Shown: piece after piece, positions 12,612 through 20,715 of the stretch
Numbering within the stretch: position 1 is the stretch's first letter
Layout of the letters: each line of letters starts with the position of its first letter
Source of the DNA: Sphingomonas japonica
GTDB lineage: Bacteria; Pseudomonadota; Alphaproteobacteria; Sphingomonadales; Sphingomonadaceae
Direction of reading: 5' to 3'
Assembly: GCF_006346325.1 (NCBI RefSeq)
Contig: NZ_VDYR01000003.1
Location: 52,759 to 116,758 of the forward strand
DNA length: 64,000 nt
Program-made: the position numbers and the translations under genes
Notes under the pieces: generated by a model
What the model was told of the DNA's origin: nothing
Database searches by the model: none
What the model saw: the letters and a program-made list of their open reading frames with translations, nothing else

Positions 12612-12715
12612 AAAGGCGATCTCCTGTGTCGCGCTTGTCTCTAGCGGCTGGGATGGGGGGTGCAACCGGGCGGTGAGTTTGCCGCGACAGCGACCGGCAG
12701 GATCGAGGAGTGGAC

Positions 12716-13798
12716 ATGCGAACGATCGGGCCGGCAATCGCACTGGCGGCGGCTGCAGCCGTCCCCGCCGCGGCGCAGGTGCTCGATCCTGCGGCGGGTA
12801 GTCTGGAGCCGGTAGCCGCGCACGTCGTCGGGCGCGGCGTCGCTGCGCCGGGCGGGGGCATGCTGCGGCAATGGCCGGGCACCTATTTCGAAACCGCGTT
12901 CACCGGTCCGGCGATCTGGTTCCGGGTCGGCGAGGGCGAGGTCAATCTGCGCGTGACGATCGACGGCGTCGCCGCGCCGCTGACCCGGCCCGAGCCCGGC
13001 ATGTACCGCATCGACGCGTCCGGCATGGGGCCGCACCGGGTACGCATCGACGTGATCAGCGAAAGCCAGGCGGGGCCAACCACGCTCGGCGGATTCTTCG
13101 CCACCAGCGGCACGCGCGCGGTACCGATGCCGCCGCGTGCCCGCCAGATCGAGCTGATCGGCGATTCGCACAGCGTCGGATATGGCAACACCTCGCCGAC
13201 CCGCGAGTGCGACGACGCCGCGGTGTGGGCGACGACCGACACCGCGCAGGGAATCGGCGGGCTACTCGCGAAGCGCTACGACGCCGATGTCCAGGTCAAC
13301 GCGATTTCGGGGCGCGGGGTGGTGCGCAATTATGGCGGCTTTGCCGGCGACACGCTGCCGCAGGCCTATCCGTTCGCGCTGTTCGACAAGGGGGAGCGTG
13401 CCGCCGACAGCGAATGGCAGCCCGACGTGTTCGTCATCGCGCTGGGCACCAATGACTTCACCACGCCGCTGAAAGCGGGCGAGCAATGGCCCGACCGCGC
13501 CGCGCTCCACGCCGATGTCGAGGCGCGCTATGCCGAGTTCGTGAACGCGTTGCGCGCGGCCCACCCGGATGCGTTCCTCGTGCTGTGGTCGACCGACATG
13601 GCCGATGGCGAGATCGAGGCGGAAGTGCGCAAGGTGGCCGAGCGCTTGAAGGCCGGCGGCGAGCGCCGCATCGCGTTCGTGCCGATGCGCGGTCTGACGC
13701 TGGCGGGATGCCATGCCCATCCGAGCGTGGCGGACGACCGGGTAATCGCGGGCGCGGTGGCGGCGGCGATCGATGCGGCGGGGATTTGGGGGGAGTGA
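12716..13798 (+). CDS. SGNH/GDSL hydrolase, CE2-like esterase
   Basis: 360 residues with a signal peptide ([20 protein letters not shown] before QVL). A jelly-roll-like N-terminal region (about 40-140) precedes an SGNH domain. Block I is [12 protein letters not shown], with the Ser nucleophile. Block III is ALGTNDFTT. The C-terminal Asp/His region is [12 protein letters not shown]. This arrangement fits carbohydrate esterase family 2, whose members deacetylate glycans; the target is unknown. ATG 12716 follows GAGGAG by a normal distance; a GTG two codons earlier is possible but less well placed. Confidence 0.85.
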   Translation: MRTIGPAIALAAAAAVPAAAQVLDPAAGSLEPVAAHVVGRGVAAPGGGMLRQWPGTYFETAFTGPAIWFRVGEGEVNLRVTIDGVAAPLTRPEPGMYRIDASGMGPHRVRIDVISESQAGPTTLGGFFATSGTRAVPMPPRARQIELIGDSHSVGYGNTSPTRECDDAAVWATTDTAQGIGGLLAKRYDADVQVNAISGRGVVRNYGGFAGDTLPQAYPFALFDKGERAADSEWQPDVFVIALGTNDFTTPLKAGEQWPDRAALHADVEARYAEFVNALRAAHPDAFLVLWSTDMADGEIEAEVRKVAERLKAGGERRIAFVPMRGLTLAGCHAHPSVADDRVIAGAVAAAIDAAGIWGE

Positions 13799-13871
13799 TC
13801 GCGCGCCGGCCAGCCCTGGCCGAACGCGATCGGCTCCATGGATGTAGAGTGGCTGCGCTTGAGGAACCAGA

Positions 13872-14345
13872 ATGCTGACAGCACTGACGCTTGTCCTACC
13901 CGGCGCCATCGGATGGTTCCCGAGCGTGCCCATTGTCGGGCAGGTCGTGCCTGATGGAGCCCAGGACAGGGCCGCCGACGAAGCGATCATTCGACAGCGC
14001 GCAGCGGCGTGGGGCGCTGCCTTCACGCGGGGGGATGTCAGCGCCGTCGAAAGCCTGTTGGCCGACGATTTCGTGGGAACGGCCAAGGACGGGACGCTTT
14101 ACGACAAGCAAGCCATGCTCGGCTGGGTCCGGGCTGGCCCAAATCTCACGTCCAGCACGACACACGTCAATCGCCTCCGCTTTTATGGCGATATCGCCAT
14201 TGCCACCGGAACCGATGAGATGGTCGGTCCGCCGCCGGCGTTGAAACCGATCAAGACTGTCTGGACCGACATCTGGATTCACCGAGACGGCGAATGGCGA
14301 GTAGTGGCGGCACACGATATGGCGGGGGTACCGACGGGACATTGA
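13872..14345 (+). CDS. SnoaL-like / DUF4440 (NTF2-fold) protein
   Basis: 157 residues. A hydrophobic N-terminus (MLTALTLVLPGAIGWF) may be a signal peptide. It is followed by an NTF2-like cone fold: an N-terminal helix with IIRQRAAAWGAAFTRGDVSAVESLLADDFVGTA split over the usual helix and strand, then a C-terminal WIHRDGEWRVVAAHD, which is typical of nuclear transport factor 2-type proteins. Such proteins can be ketosteroid-isomerase-like or non-enzymatic. There is no clear operon partner: 73 bases separate it from the esterase. Confidence 0.75.
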   Translation: MLTALTLVLPGAIGWFPSVPIVGQVVPDGAQDRAADEAIIRQRAAAWGAAFTRGDVSAVESLLADDFVGTAKDGTLYDKQAMLGWVRAGPNLTSSTTHVNRLRFYGDIAIATGTDEMVGPPPALKPIKTVWTDIWIHRDGEWRVVAAHDMAGVPTGH

Positions 14346-14407
14346 GCTGCGACCCCGCTCATCTGCGCAACGGGGGTCTGAACCCGATCTGTCATGCCTC
14401 AGGGCAG

Positions 14408-14899
14408 TTACGGTGCGGCCGTTCCGCGCGTGTCGCTCACCTCCAGCCAATAGCCATCGGGATCCTGGACGTAGATCTGCCGGACGCCGTCGAAGCGCGT
14501 CTGCATCGTGCGCTGCTCCCCCGCCAGGTTGGTCCAGGGCAATCCCTGACTGTCGAGCCACGCCGTGACCGTCCCGAGATCGTCGACGTGCATCGCCAGA
14601 TGCTCATTGCGGTTCGACGGCTTCGGCGCGGCCCGCCCGTCGAGGATGTGAAGCGCCACGCCGTTGCCGAGATCGAGCCAGCGACGGTTCGCGAGCGGGG
14701 TAGGAATGAGGCGCAGTCCGAAGGCTGCCTGGTAAAAGGCCGCGCTGCGATCGATGTCGGCGGCCTGGATGGCGACATGCTCGATCCGCACCGCCGTTGC
14801 GGCCGCGGCCTGCCCGGCCGCGCTCGGGTCCTCGCTATTCTGCCCGGTCGCAGCCTGCAATGCGAGCGCGATCGGCAGGAGGAAAGGGTAGGGAGCCAT
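14408..14899 (-). CDS. VOC-family (glyoxalase-like) protein with signal peptide
   Basis: 163 residues. The first 20 (MAPYPFLLPIALALQAATGQ) look like a signal peptide, which is unusual for vicinal-oxygen-chelate proteins. A single VOC module follows, with metal-ligand candidates His in VRIEHVAIQA, His in NEHLAMHVDD and Glu in GYWLEVSD, and the IYVQDPDG strand-turn. Members include glyoxalase I, fosfomycin-resistance proteins and bleomycin-binding proteins. The exact activity is not deducible. It starts 15 bases after the GNAT gene stop region and may be cotranscribed with it. Confidence 0.8.
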   Translation of the reverse strand: MAPYPFLLPIALALQAATGQNSEDPSAAGQAAAATAVRIEHVAIQAADIDRSAAFYQAAFGLRLIPTPLANRRWLDLGNGVALHILDGRAAPKPSNRNEHLAMHVDDLGTVTAWLDSQGLPWTNLAGEQRTMQTRFDGVRQIYVQDPDGYWLEVSDTRGTAAP

Positions 14900-14914
14900 G
14901 GCAGATATTCCTCC

Positions 14915-15373
14915 TCAGACCGCTCGCGTCATGTACCGGTTGAATTCGGTTACTTCGTATGTCCCGAACGGTCCGCACGCTTCGAACCCGTGCCGCGCAT
15001 AAAGCGCCTGCGCCGCCGCGAAGGGCTCGCCCGAGCCGGTCTCGAGGCTGAGGCGCTCGAGGCCGAGGGCCTTGGCGCGTGCGACGATCGCCTCGAGGAG
15101 CGCGCTGGCGACGCCGCGGCGCAGGGCGGTGTCGGCGGTGCGCATCGACTTGATCTCGCCGTGCCCGGGGGCGATCAGCTTCATCGCGCCGCAGCCAAGC
15201 AGCGCGTCGCCGTCCCACGCCGTCCAGAAGGTGACGCCCGGCGCGGCGAGCGCGGTCAGGTCGAGGAAGTGGCAGCTGCCGCACGGCGAGTGCTGCAGCA
15301 TCCGATCGAAATGCTGCAGCAGCAGCGCGGTGGTGGCGGGGTGGTCGAGACCGCCCTCGCGCACCTCCGTCAT
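14915..15373 (-). CDS. GNAT-family N-acetyltransferase
   Basis: 152 residues of the Gcn5-related fold. It has the central LGCGAMKLI strand and the acetyl-CoA-binding loop ALRRGVASALLEAIVARAK (Q/RxxGxA form). It ends with LSLETGSGEPFAAAQALYARHGFEACG, typical of the small bacterial YhhY/ElaA-like group. ATG 15373 overlaps the M14 peptidase stop by 4 nt. The acceptor substrate is unknown; coupling to a carboxypeptidase suggests an amino-acid or peptide substrate, which is inference only. Confidence 0.88.
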   Translation of the reverse strand: MTEVREGGLDHPATTALLLQHFDRMLQHSPCGSCHFLDLTALAAPGVTFWTAWDGDALLGCGAMKLIAPGHGEIKSMRTADTALRRGVASALLEAIVARAKALGLERLSLETGSGEPFAAAQALYARHGFEACGPFGTYEVTEFNRYMTRAV

Positions 15374-16488
15374 ATGCCGCCGATCCGGTCGGCGAGCGTG
15401 TCGAGCATCGCGTGCGCGAGCTGCTTCGAGCGGTCGGGCGACCAGCCATGTACCGGATCGGGCGAGGGGTCGTGGTCCTTGAACGGCATCTCCAGTGTCA
15501 TCGCCACCGCGCCGAAGCGCTCGGCGAGCTGATTGGTCGACATCGACAGATTGGCGCGGCCGGGTCCGGCCTTGGGATAGCCCTTGTCGGTCTGGAACAA
15601 CGGCGTGCGCGCGGCGAGCGCGTCGGCATAGCCGTAGAACTGCGCGCCAAGCGCGTCGGTCCAGGACGGGATGCCTTCGAACCCCGCAACGAAATTGGCG
15701 GGAATCGCCTCGTCGCCATGGACGTCGATCGCAAAGGCGACGCCGGTCTCGTCCATCGCGCTCAGTACCGCCAGCACCTCGGGGCTGCGCTCTCGCGTCG
15801 GTGCGTGCCATTCGCGATTGAGGTTCACGCCGGCGGCGTTGGTGCGCAGGTGGCCGCGCGCCGATCCGTCGGGGTTCATGTTGGGCACCAGGTGCAGCGT
15901 CGCCGCCTCGCGCAGGGTGCGCGCAGCAGGATCGGACGTGTCGGTGAGCTTTTCGAGCGCACCTTCCATATACCATTCGGTCATCGCTTCGCCGGGATGC
16001 TGGCGCGCATAGATCCACACCTGCTTCGGGCCGGTGCCGAGCGTCAGGCAGTCGATCGGCTGGCCATCCAGGGAGCGGCCGAGCTCGCGATGCGCGACCC
16101 CCGGTGCCAGCGCCATGCGCGCGATCAGGCCATTGTGGCGCTCGGTCGTATAGGGCGCGAAATAGGCGAACCAGGCAAGGTCGCTGTCGAAGCTGTGGCT
16201 GAAGCTCAGCACGCCGTCGGCATAGTCGGTGTCGGCCATCGCCCAGGTCTCGCGGTCGCGGCTGACGCGGGTGCGATAGCCCGGCCAGCCGAACGCATAG
16301 GCCGCGCCGCCGGCGTTGAGGATGCGAAAGACGAGCGTGCGGCCCCTGGCTCCCGCGACGCGGAAATAGAACCATTGGTAGAAGTCGGAGCCGCCATCCT
16401 TGCGGATGTTGAGGTCGATGCGGTCGCCGTCGATGCGGACAAGGTCGATATTGCCGCCATCGAAGGCGCACGAGATGCTGGGGGTCAT
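15370..16488 (-). CDS. M14 carboxypeptidase, cytosolic-carboxypeptidase (CCP)-like
   Basis: 372 residues without a signal peptide. The N-terminal 130 residues form a beta domain with SDFYQWFYFRVAGA, the signature of the N-domain of CCP/AGTPBP1-type carboxypeptidases. The M14 catalytic domain follows: zinc ligands in ARQHPGEAMTEW (His and Glu) and DVHGDE (His), the substrate-binding NMNPDG and GVNLNREW, and the catalytic Glu in MTLEMPFKD. Eukaryotic relatives remove glutamates from tubulin tails; bacterial members have no established common substrate. Start ATG 16488 overlaps the DUF4136 gene by 4 nt and its stop overlaps the GNAT gene by 4 nt. Confidence 0.9.
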   Translation of the reverse strand: MTPSISCAFDGGNIDLVRIDGDRIDLNIRKDGGSDFYQWFYFRVAGARGRTLVFRILNAGGAAYAFGWPGYRTRVSRDRETWAMADTDYADGVLSFSHSFDSDLAWFAYFAPYTTERHNGLIARMALAPGVAHRELGRSLDGQPIDCLTLGTGPKQVWIYARQHPGEAMTEWYMEGALEKLTDTSDPAARTLREAATLHLVPNMNPDGSARGHLRTNAAGVNLNREWHAPTRERSPEVLAVLSAMDETGVAFAIDVHGDEAIPANFVAGFEGIPSWTDALGAQFYGYADALAARTPLFQTDKGYPKAGPGRANLSMSTNQLAERFGAVAMTLEMPFKDHDPSPDPVHGWSPDRSKQLAHAMLDTLADRIGGI

Positions 16489-17096
16489 TTGACCGTTGTA
16501 GTGATCCCCGACTCTCCGGGAAACCCCTGGAACAGCGCGTTTGCGAGGCGATCGGCGGTGGGGCCGGGCTGATTGGCATCGATACCGACGCCCTGCGTCT
16601 GCGCGCGCCCTTCCCACACAGTGGTGGCATCGCTGCGGCGGCGGATCTGCACGGCGAGTTCAGAGACGATGACTTCCTGGCGCCCGCCGCCGCCCAGCCC
16701 GAAGCCGACGCCGCCGCCGACCCCCAGCCCGCCGCCGCCGAAGCGCCCGCCGCCGGTACCGCCGCCGATGCCGATCGACACGGGCGAGCGGCGCTGCACC
16801 TCGCCAACGCCGGCGCGGGTGAACGACACCGCGGCGATATAGTCCGAGGTGGTGTTCGGCGCGGCAGGGGTGAAGCCCAATGGCAGCATCGCGCGGCCGA
16901 CCGCATCGGCATAGCTTTGATATTCGGGGCTGACCGTCATCGCCCCCGAAGACGCCTCGACCACGAAGCTGCCGCGCGATAGCGGCGTGCCGAGGTGATA
17001 GCGGGTGACGTCGACCGGCCCCTGCCGCGCGCCGGTGGTGCACGCGCCGGTCAGGCCCGCGCAGATGAGGATGCCGAACGCCGTCAACCGCTTCAT
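16485..17096 (-). CDS. DUF4136-type lipoprotein
   Basis: 203 residues. MKRLTAFGILICAGLTGAC ends in a lipobox-like Cys, so it is probably a lipid-anchored envelope protein. The DUF4136 pattern is visible: SYADAVGRAMLPLGFTPA, then DYIAAVSF and, near the end, TTVWEGRAQTQG. Between them lies a glycine-rich stretch (about 115-150) made of repeated GGG, Gly-Val-Gly and Gly-Phe-Gly units. ATG 17096 has GGGAGTAGG upstream; the frame remains open 5' of it, but the lipoprotein signal decides the start. It leads an overlapping trio with the M14 peptidase and GNAT genes. Confidence 0.85.
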   Translation of the reverse strand: MKRLTAFGILICAGLTGACTTGARQGPVDVTRYHLGTPLSRGSFVVEASSGAMTVSPEYQSYADAVGRAMLPLGFTPAAPNTTSDYIAAVSFTRAGVGEVQRRSPVSIGIGGGTGGGRFGGGGLGVGGGVGFGLGGGGRQEVIVSELAVQIRRRSDATTVWEGRAQTQGVGIDANQPGPTADRLANALFQGFPGESGITTTVK

Positions 17097-17253
17097 AAGC
17101 CTACTCCCGTCGCGGATGAAAAACGCTTCATCGCTCGGGAAGTTGCTAGGGCCATTCGACCGCAAAGGCCAGCGCGCGGTTGACTTGGGCGTCGCGCGAC
17201 GATAGGCGAGCGCCTCTTTTTCCGCAGCATTTGATACGAGAAGCGAATCGGTC

Positions 17254-17379
17254 ATGAAGATCGTCAACAGCCTCAAGTCGCTCAAGGACCGGCATCGCGA
17301 CAATCGCGTGATCCGCCGCCGTGGGCGCATCTACGTCATCAACAAGACCAACCGCCGGTTCAAGGCACGCCAGGGCTGA
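17254..17379 (+). CDS. rpmJ: 50S ribosomal protein L36 (zinc-free type)
   Basis: 41 residues, [20 protein letters not shown] onward, ending RFKARQG. It is very basic and matches the alphaproteobacterial L36 pattern. It has no cysteines, so it is the C-minus form without the zinc ribbon seen in many other bacteria. L36 sits in the large subunit near the peptidyl-transferase centre. It is followed 5 bases later by the HAD hydrolase gene. Confidence 0.95.
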   Translation: MKIVNSLKSLKDRHRDNRVIRRRGRIYVINKTNRRFKARQG

Positions 17380-17384
17380 AGGAA

Positions 17385-17999
17385 GTGGCAGGGCCGACCG
17401 CTGTCGTCTTCGACATCGGCAATGTCCTGTTCCACTGGCATCCGCGGTTCTTGTACGAGCGCCTGATCGGGGACGATCGGGCGCTTGCTGCATTCCTGCG
17501 CGACGTGGTTACGACCCAGTGGCATTTCCAGCATGACGCGGGGCGCGCGTTCGCCGAGACCTCGGCCGAACTGACGTCGCGGTTCCCCGAGCATGCCGAG
17601 CTGATCGCCGCATGGGGGCCGCGCTTCAACGAAAGCAATGGCGGCGCGGTCGTGGGCATGCACGAGATCGTCGATGAGCTCGGTGCGGCGGGCGTGCCGC
17701 TGTTCGCGATCACCAATTTTTCCGGCGAGTTCTTTCCGCCGTTCCGCGCGGAACATGCTGGGTTGTTCGAACGGTTCCGCGACATCGTGGTGTCGGGCGA
17801 CGAGCGCTTGGTGAAGCCGGACCCCGCTATCTACCGCCTCGCGCTCGCCCGCTTCGGGCTGGAGCCGGGCGAGGCGGTGTTCGTCGATGATAATGCGGCG
17901 AACGTCGCTGCGGCGGCGGCACTGGGGATCGATGCGGTGCTGTTCAGCGATGCGGCAGAGTTCAGGGCGCATCTGGTGGGGGCAGGGTTGCTCCAGTAA
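17385..17999 (+). CDS. HAD-family hydrolase
   Basis: 204 residues of the haloacid-dehalogenase superfamily, most like the YihX/HAD-IA phosphatases. The motif I region is VVFDIGNVLFHW (nucleophile Asp, then Ile-Gly-Asn-Val). Motif II is FAITNFS, the Lys is in RLVKPDPAIY and the acidic pair in AVFVDDNAANV. It acts on small phosphorylated compounds or, less likely, haloacids. The likely start is GTG 17385; AAGGA lies very close to it, so the start is less certain than the frame. It follows rpmJ by 5 bases. Confidence 0.9.
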   Translation: MAGPTAVVFDIGNVLFHWHPRFLYERLIGDDRALAAFLRDVVTTQWHFQHDAGRAFAETSAELTSRFPEHAELIAAWGPRFNESNGGAVVGMHEIVDELGAAGVPLFAITNFSGEFFPPFRAEHAGLFERFRDIVVSGDERLVKPDPAIYRLALARFGLEPGEAVFVDDNAANVAAAAALGIDAVLFSDAAEFRAHLVGAGLLQ

Positions 18000-18041
18000 G
18001 AGGCGGAACTTCGCTAAGCGTGCAGGGCCGGAACTGGGTGG

Positions 18042-18363
18042 TTAGCTGCCGTTCCGCTTGCTGCGCCAAGAGCGGACCTTGGCGATCAGCAAATTGATTA
18101 TAAAGGCTAGTCCGATAGCGACCATTACGACAATGCCGATCATGATCCAAAGCGGGGTATAGTCGCCGACGCAGGGCGGCTCCCGTCCATCGCACCCGCC
18201 TCCGCCCCATCATGCCAGCGCCAAGCACGATCAGCATCACCGGCGTCATCAGCACAACGGCAGCCAGACACCCCCAGTTGGTCGGACGCTTTTGATAGCT
18301 TATCCAGCGATCGTGCTCCGCGATCCTAGCGTCCGCAAGTAAAGCGTTAGCCGTTCTTTTCAC
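18042..18363 (-). pseudogene. Frameshifted small two-TM membrane protein
   Basis: Read leftward from GTG 18363, one frame gives a soluble N-terminus and a first hydrophobic helix (CLAAVVLMTPVMLIVLGAG). It then turns into Arg-rich nonsense at a CCCC run on the plus strand (18205-18208, GGGG in the gene). Removing one G joins it to a second frame that reads GGGGCDGREPPCVGDYTPLW and a second helix (IGIVVMVAIGLAFIINLLIA), ending at a TAA at 18042. The joined product would be about 106 residues. A homopolymer frameshift, by mutation or sequencing error, explains this better than either frame alone. It overlaps the upstream 84-aa gene by 17 nt. Confidence 0.65.
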
Positions 18364-18601
18364 GTTCCAAGGCAGCTAGCAGTTCGGCGAGCTGCCGCCT
18401 GCGGAATGGCGCGTAGGCTGGGTCCTTAGCGCGAATGTCGTCATCGTCTGCCCAATAACTTAGGCCATGCCACGCTTTACGCTCAGCACCTCGCAGCACC
18501 GCCGGATCGGCGATAGCGGCGTCTAGCTCATCGTTCGTCACGTCGCCGCCACTTATGACGTGTTGAAGGCGGGTCATCAGAAAGGCCCTAGCGTCTGTCA
18601 T
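18347..18601 (-). CDS. Hypothetical protein, 84 aa
   Basis: MTDARAFLMTRLQHVISGGD begins an 84-residue charged protein that ends AELLAALEREKNG. It contains WHGLSYWADDDDI and PAYAPFRRRQLAELLAAL, with no membrane segment. ATG 18601 is preferred because upstream sequence in the same frame is Cys- and Arg-rich and lacks protein character. No family is recognised. It runs into the frameshifted membrane-protein gene, with which it was probably cotranslated. Confidence 0.55.
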   Translation of the reverse strand: MTDARAFLMTRLQHVISGGDVTNDELDAAIADPAVLRGAERKAWHGLSYWADDDDIRAKDPAYAPFRRRQLAELLAALEREKNG

Positions 18602-18772
18602 GTCGGCAGACTGGCTCAACACTGCGTGGCCGGCAATGTCCAACTTCGGGAACGCCGATTCGCGGACCGAACGGCAAAAAGTGGGGCGGAAGCCGACCTC
18701 ACCACAGACAACCTCACGACGTAGCAACCGCGCGCAACTCGCAGCCGGGGGGGGGTGAGGCGAGCAAGGGTC

Positions 18773-19399
18773 TCAGATCACCTCCATCTCCGCCATGTAA
18801 TGGTGCCACGCGAACACCGCGACCGCGCCGCGGTGGGGGCGCCAGTCCTCGGCGAGCGCGCGGGTTTCGCGTTCGCTGGGGCGGCCCTCGCGGCCAAGGA
18901 TGCGGTGGATCTCGATCTGCACCGCAAGGTCGCCGGCCGGCCAGATGTCAGTGCGGCCTTCGGCGAACAGCAGATAGATTTCCGCCGACCAGCGGCCGAT
19001 GCCCTTGATGCCGGTCAGCGCCTTGATCGCTTCCTCGTCATCGACCGGCAGCCTCTCGAAATCGAGACGACCGCTGGCGACTTCCTCGGCAAGGCTGCGG
19101 ACATAGGCGACCTTTTGCCGCGAAAGCCCGGCCGAGCGCAGTTCCTCGTCGGACTTCGCCAGCAAGGTGGAGGGATCAAGCGTGTCGCCGCCGAGCACCG
19201 CTTCGAACTTGTTCCAGATCGACGCCGCCGCCTTTACGCTGACCTGCTGCCCGATGATCGTGCGCAGCAGCGTGGCATAGCCGCGCTCGCGGATACGCTC
19301 GGGGGGATAGCCGACGCGGGCGAGCGCCGCGGCAAAGGCGGGTTCGCGCGCGGCGAGCGTATCGAGCGCGGTCTTGAGCTGGTCGGCGGTCAGGCCCAT
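18773..19399 (-). CDS. DNA-3-methyladenine glycosylase II (HhH-GPD)
   Basis: 208 residues of the AlkA-like HhH-GPD superfamily, which excises alkylated purines. The helix-hairpin-helix is LTGIKGIGRWSAEIYLLFAE, followed by DIWPAGDLAVQ, where the Asp is the catalytic residue. IIGQQVSVKAAASIW is the typical upstream motif. The protein lacks the N-terminal AlkA domain, as short bacterial forms do. AGGATTCCCG precedes ATG 19399. Upstream in-frame sequence is antisense to the ferredoxin gene and is not part of it. Confidence 0.93.
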   Translation of the reverse strand: MGLTADQLKTALDTLAAREPAFAAALARVGYPPERIRERGYATLLRTIIGQQVSVKAAASIWNKFEAVLGGDTLDPSTLLAKSDEELRSAGLSRQKVAYVRSLAEEVASGRLDFERLPVDDEEAIKALTGIKGIGRWSAEIYLLFAEGRTDIWPAGDLAVQIEIHRILGREGRPSERETRALAEDWRPHRGAVAVFAWHHYMAEMEVI

Positions 19400-19492
19400 C
19401 GGGAATCCTTGATATGCGGCGGTGCCGTCGGCGCTTGATATGATCCGCTGCGGGCGGCATTGGCGGTGCGAACCCGCCGTCAGGAGAATGCA

Positions 19493-19810
19493 ATGCCCAA
19501 ACTTATCGTCGTTACCCGCAGCGGGGAAGAGCGCGAGGTCGAAGGCGAAACCGGGCTGTCGGTGATGGAAGTGATCCGCGACAACGGCTTCGACGAATTG
19601 CTCGCGCTGTGCGGCGGCTGCTGTTCGTGCGCGACTTGCCACGTCCATGTCGATCCGGAATTTGCGGCCAAACTGCCGGCGATGAGCGAGGATGAGGACG
19701 ATCTGCTCGACAGCTCGTCCGATCGCGACGCGCGCTCGCGGCTGGCGTGCCAGCTGCAATTCACCGATGCGCTCGACGGAATGCGGGTGACGATCGCGGC
19801 GGAGGATTAA
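19493..19810 (+). CDS. [2Fe-2S] ferredoxin, adrenodoxin type
   Basis: 105 residues, acidic. Cluster ligands fit Cys-x5-Cys-x2-Cys in [15 protein letters not shown] with the fourth Cys in RLACQLQF; an extra Cys lies within the first group. DEDDLLD is the acidic surface typical of vertebrate-type ferredoxins. Such proteins feed electrons to cytochromes P450, Rieske oxygenases or Fe-S assembly. No partner reductase is adjacent. ATG 19493 with CAGGAGAA upstream is preferred to earlier in-frame starts. Confidence 0.93.
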   Translation: MPKLIVVTRSGEEREVEGETGLSVMEVIRDNGFDELLALCGGCCSCATCHVHVDPEFAAKLPAMSEDEDDLLDSSSDRDARSRLACQLQFTDALDGMRVTIAAED

Positions 19811-19842
19811 AGGGGGGTAAGGCGGACCGGTCTGCGCTGATC

Positions 19843-19916
19843 GTGCTCCGGCGAAGGCCGGAGCTGTGGCCATCGAAGTCCTATGCTCGCCAAAGCTCCG
19901 GCCTTCGCCGGAGCAC
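19843..19916. repeat. REP-like inverted repeat
   Basis: Two 23-nt arms (19843-19865 and 19894-19916) are perfect reverse complements around a 28-nt loop. Each arm is itself a small hairpin, CTCCGGC-GAAG-GCCGGAG. It lies between the convergent ferredoxin and rlmB genes. The form matches the GC-rich REP-type repeats common between genes in sphingomonads; it could also stop transcription from both sides. Confidence 0.75.
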
Positions 19917-19961
19917 GGCTAAGGGGGAAGGAGCGTAGCACCGCCGCTATTCCGTCCAATC

Positions 19962-20705
19962 CTACCCCACCGCCACCGCGTACAGCGCGATCGCCGCGGC
20001 GTTCGATACGTTGAGGCTCTCGACCTTCGGACTGATCGGAAGCCTCGCCAGCACGTCGCAATGTTGTTGCGTGTTGTGGCGCATGCCTTCGCCTTCGGCA
20101 CCGAGCACCAGCGCCACCTTGTTCGCGCCCAGCGCCGATTGCAGCGTCGTCTCGGTCGCGCCGGTCAAGCCGATGCGCCAGTAATCGGCATCGCCGATCT
20201 CGCCCAGCGCGCGCGACAGGTTGACCACGCGCACCCACGGCACCAGTTCGAGCGCGCCCGATGCCGAGCGCGCCAGCGCACCGCTTTCGGGCGGGGCGTG
20301 CCGATCCTGCGTGACGATGCACAGCGCGTCGAAGGCGGCAGCAGAGCGCAGCACCGCGCCGACATTGTGCGGATCGGTGACCTGATCGAGCACCAGGATA
20401 GGCCGCGCGCTATCGCGGGCGGCATCGAGCACGTCGCCCAGGAACACGTCGTCAAGCGGCTCGACCTCGATCACCAAGCCCTGATGCGGCGCGTCGCGCG
20501 GCACCATTTTCCCGAGATCGGCGACATCGGCATAGGTGATCGGGATCACCGGCGGCAGGTCGAGCGCACCGACCGCCTCGCGCGTGCCCCACAGCTTGCG
20601 CACCACCCGATCGGGATTGGCGAGCGCGGCGAGCACGGCATGCCGTCCCCAGAAGCGCGGCCGCTGCGCGTTGTTCTTGGTCGGATGATGTCCCTTGCGT
20701 GCCAT
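19962..20705 (-). CDS. rlmB: 23S rRNA (guanosine-2'-O-)-methyltransferase RlmB
   Basis: 247 residues of the SpoU/TrmH family of knotted methyltransferases, using SAM. The N-terminal substrate-binding domain has FWGRHAVLAAL. SPOUT motif 1 is LDQVTDPHNVGAVLRSA, motif 2 is ALVLGAEGEGM and motif 3 is SLNVSNAAAIALY. RlmB methylates G2251 of 23S rRNA in E. coli. ATG 20705 starts MARKGHHPTKNN, a basic tail. It follows the M28 peptidase gene by 10 bases and is likely in the same transcript. Confidence 0.92.
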   Translation of the reverse strand: MARKGHHPTKNNAQRPRFWGRHAVLAALANPDRVVRKLWGTREAVGALDLPPVIPITYADVADLGKMVPRDAPHQGLVIEVEPLDDVFLGDVLDAARDSARPILVLDQVTDPHNVGAVLRSAAAFDALCIVTQDRHAPPESGALARSASGALELVPWVRVVNLSRALGEIGDADYWRIGLTGATETTLQSALGANKVALVLGAEGEGMRHNTQQHCDVLARLPISPKVESLNVSNAAAIALYAVAVG

Positions 20706-20715
20706 GCTGCCGCGC

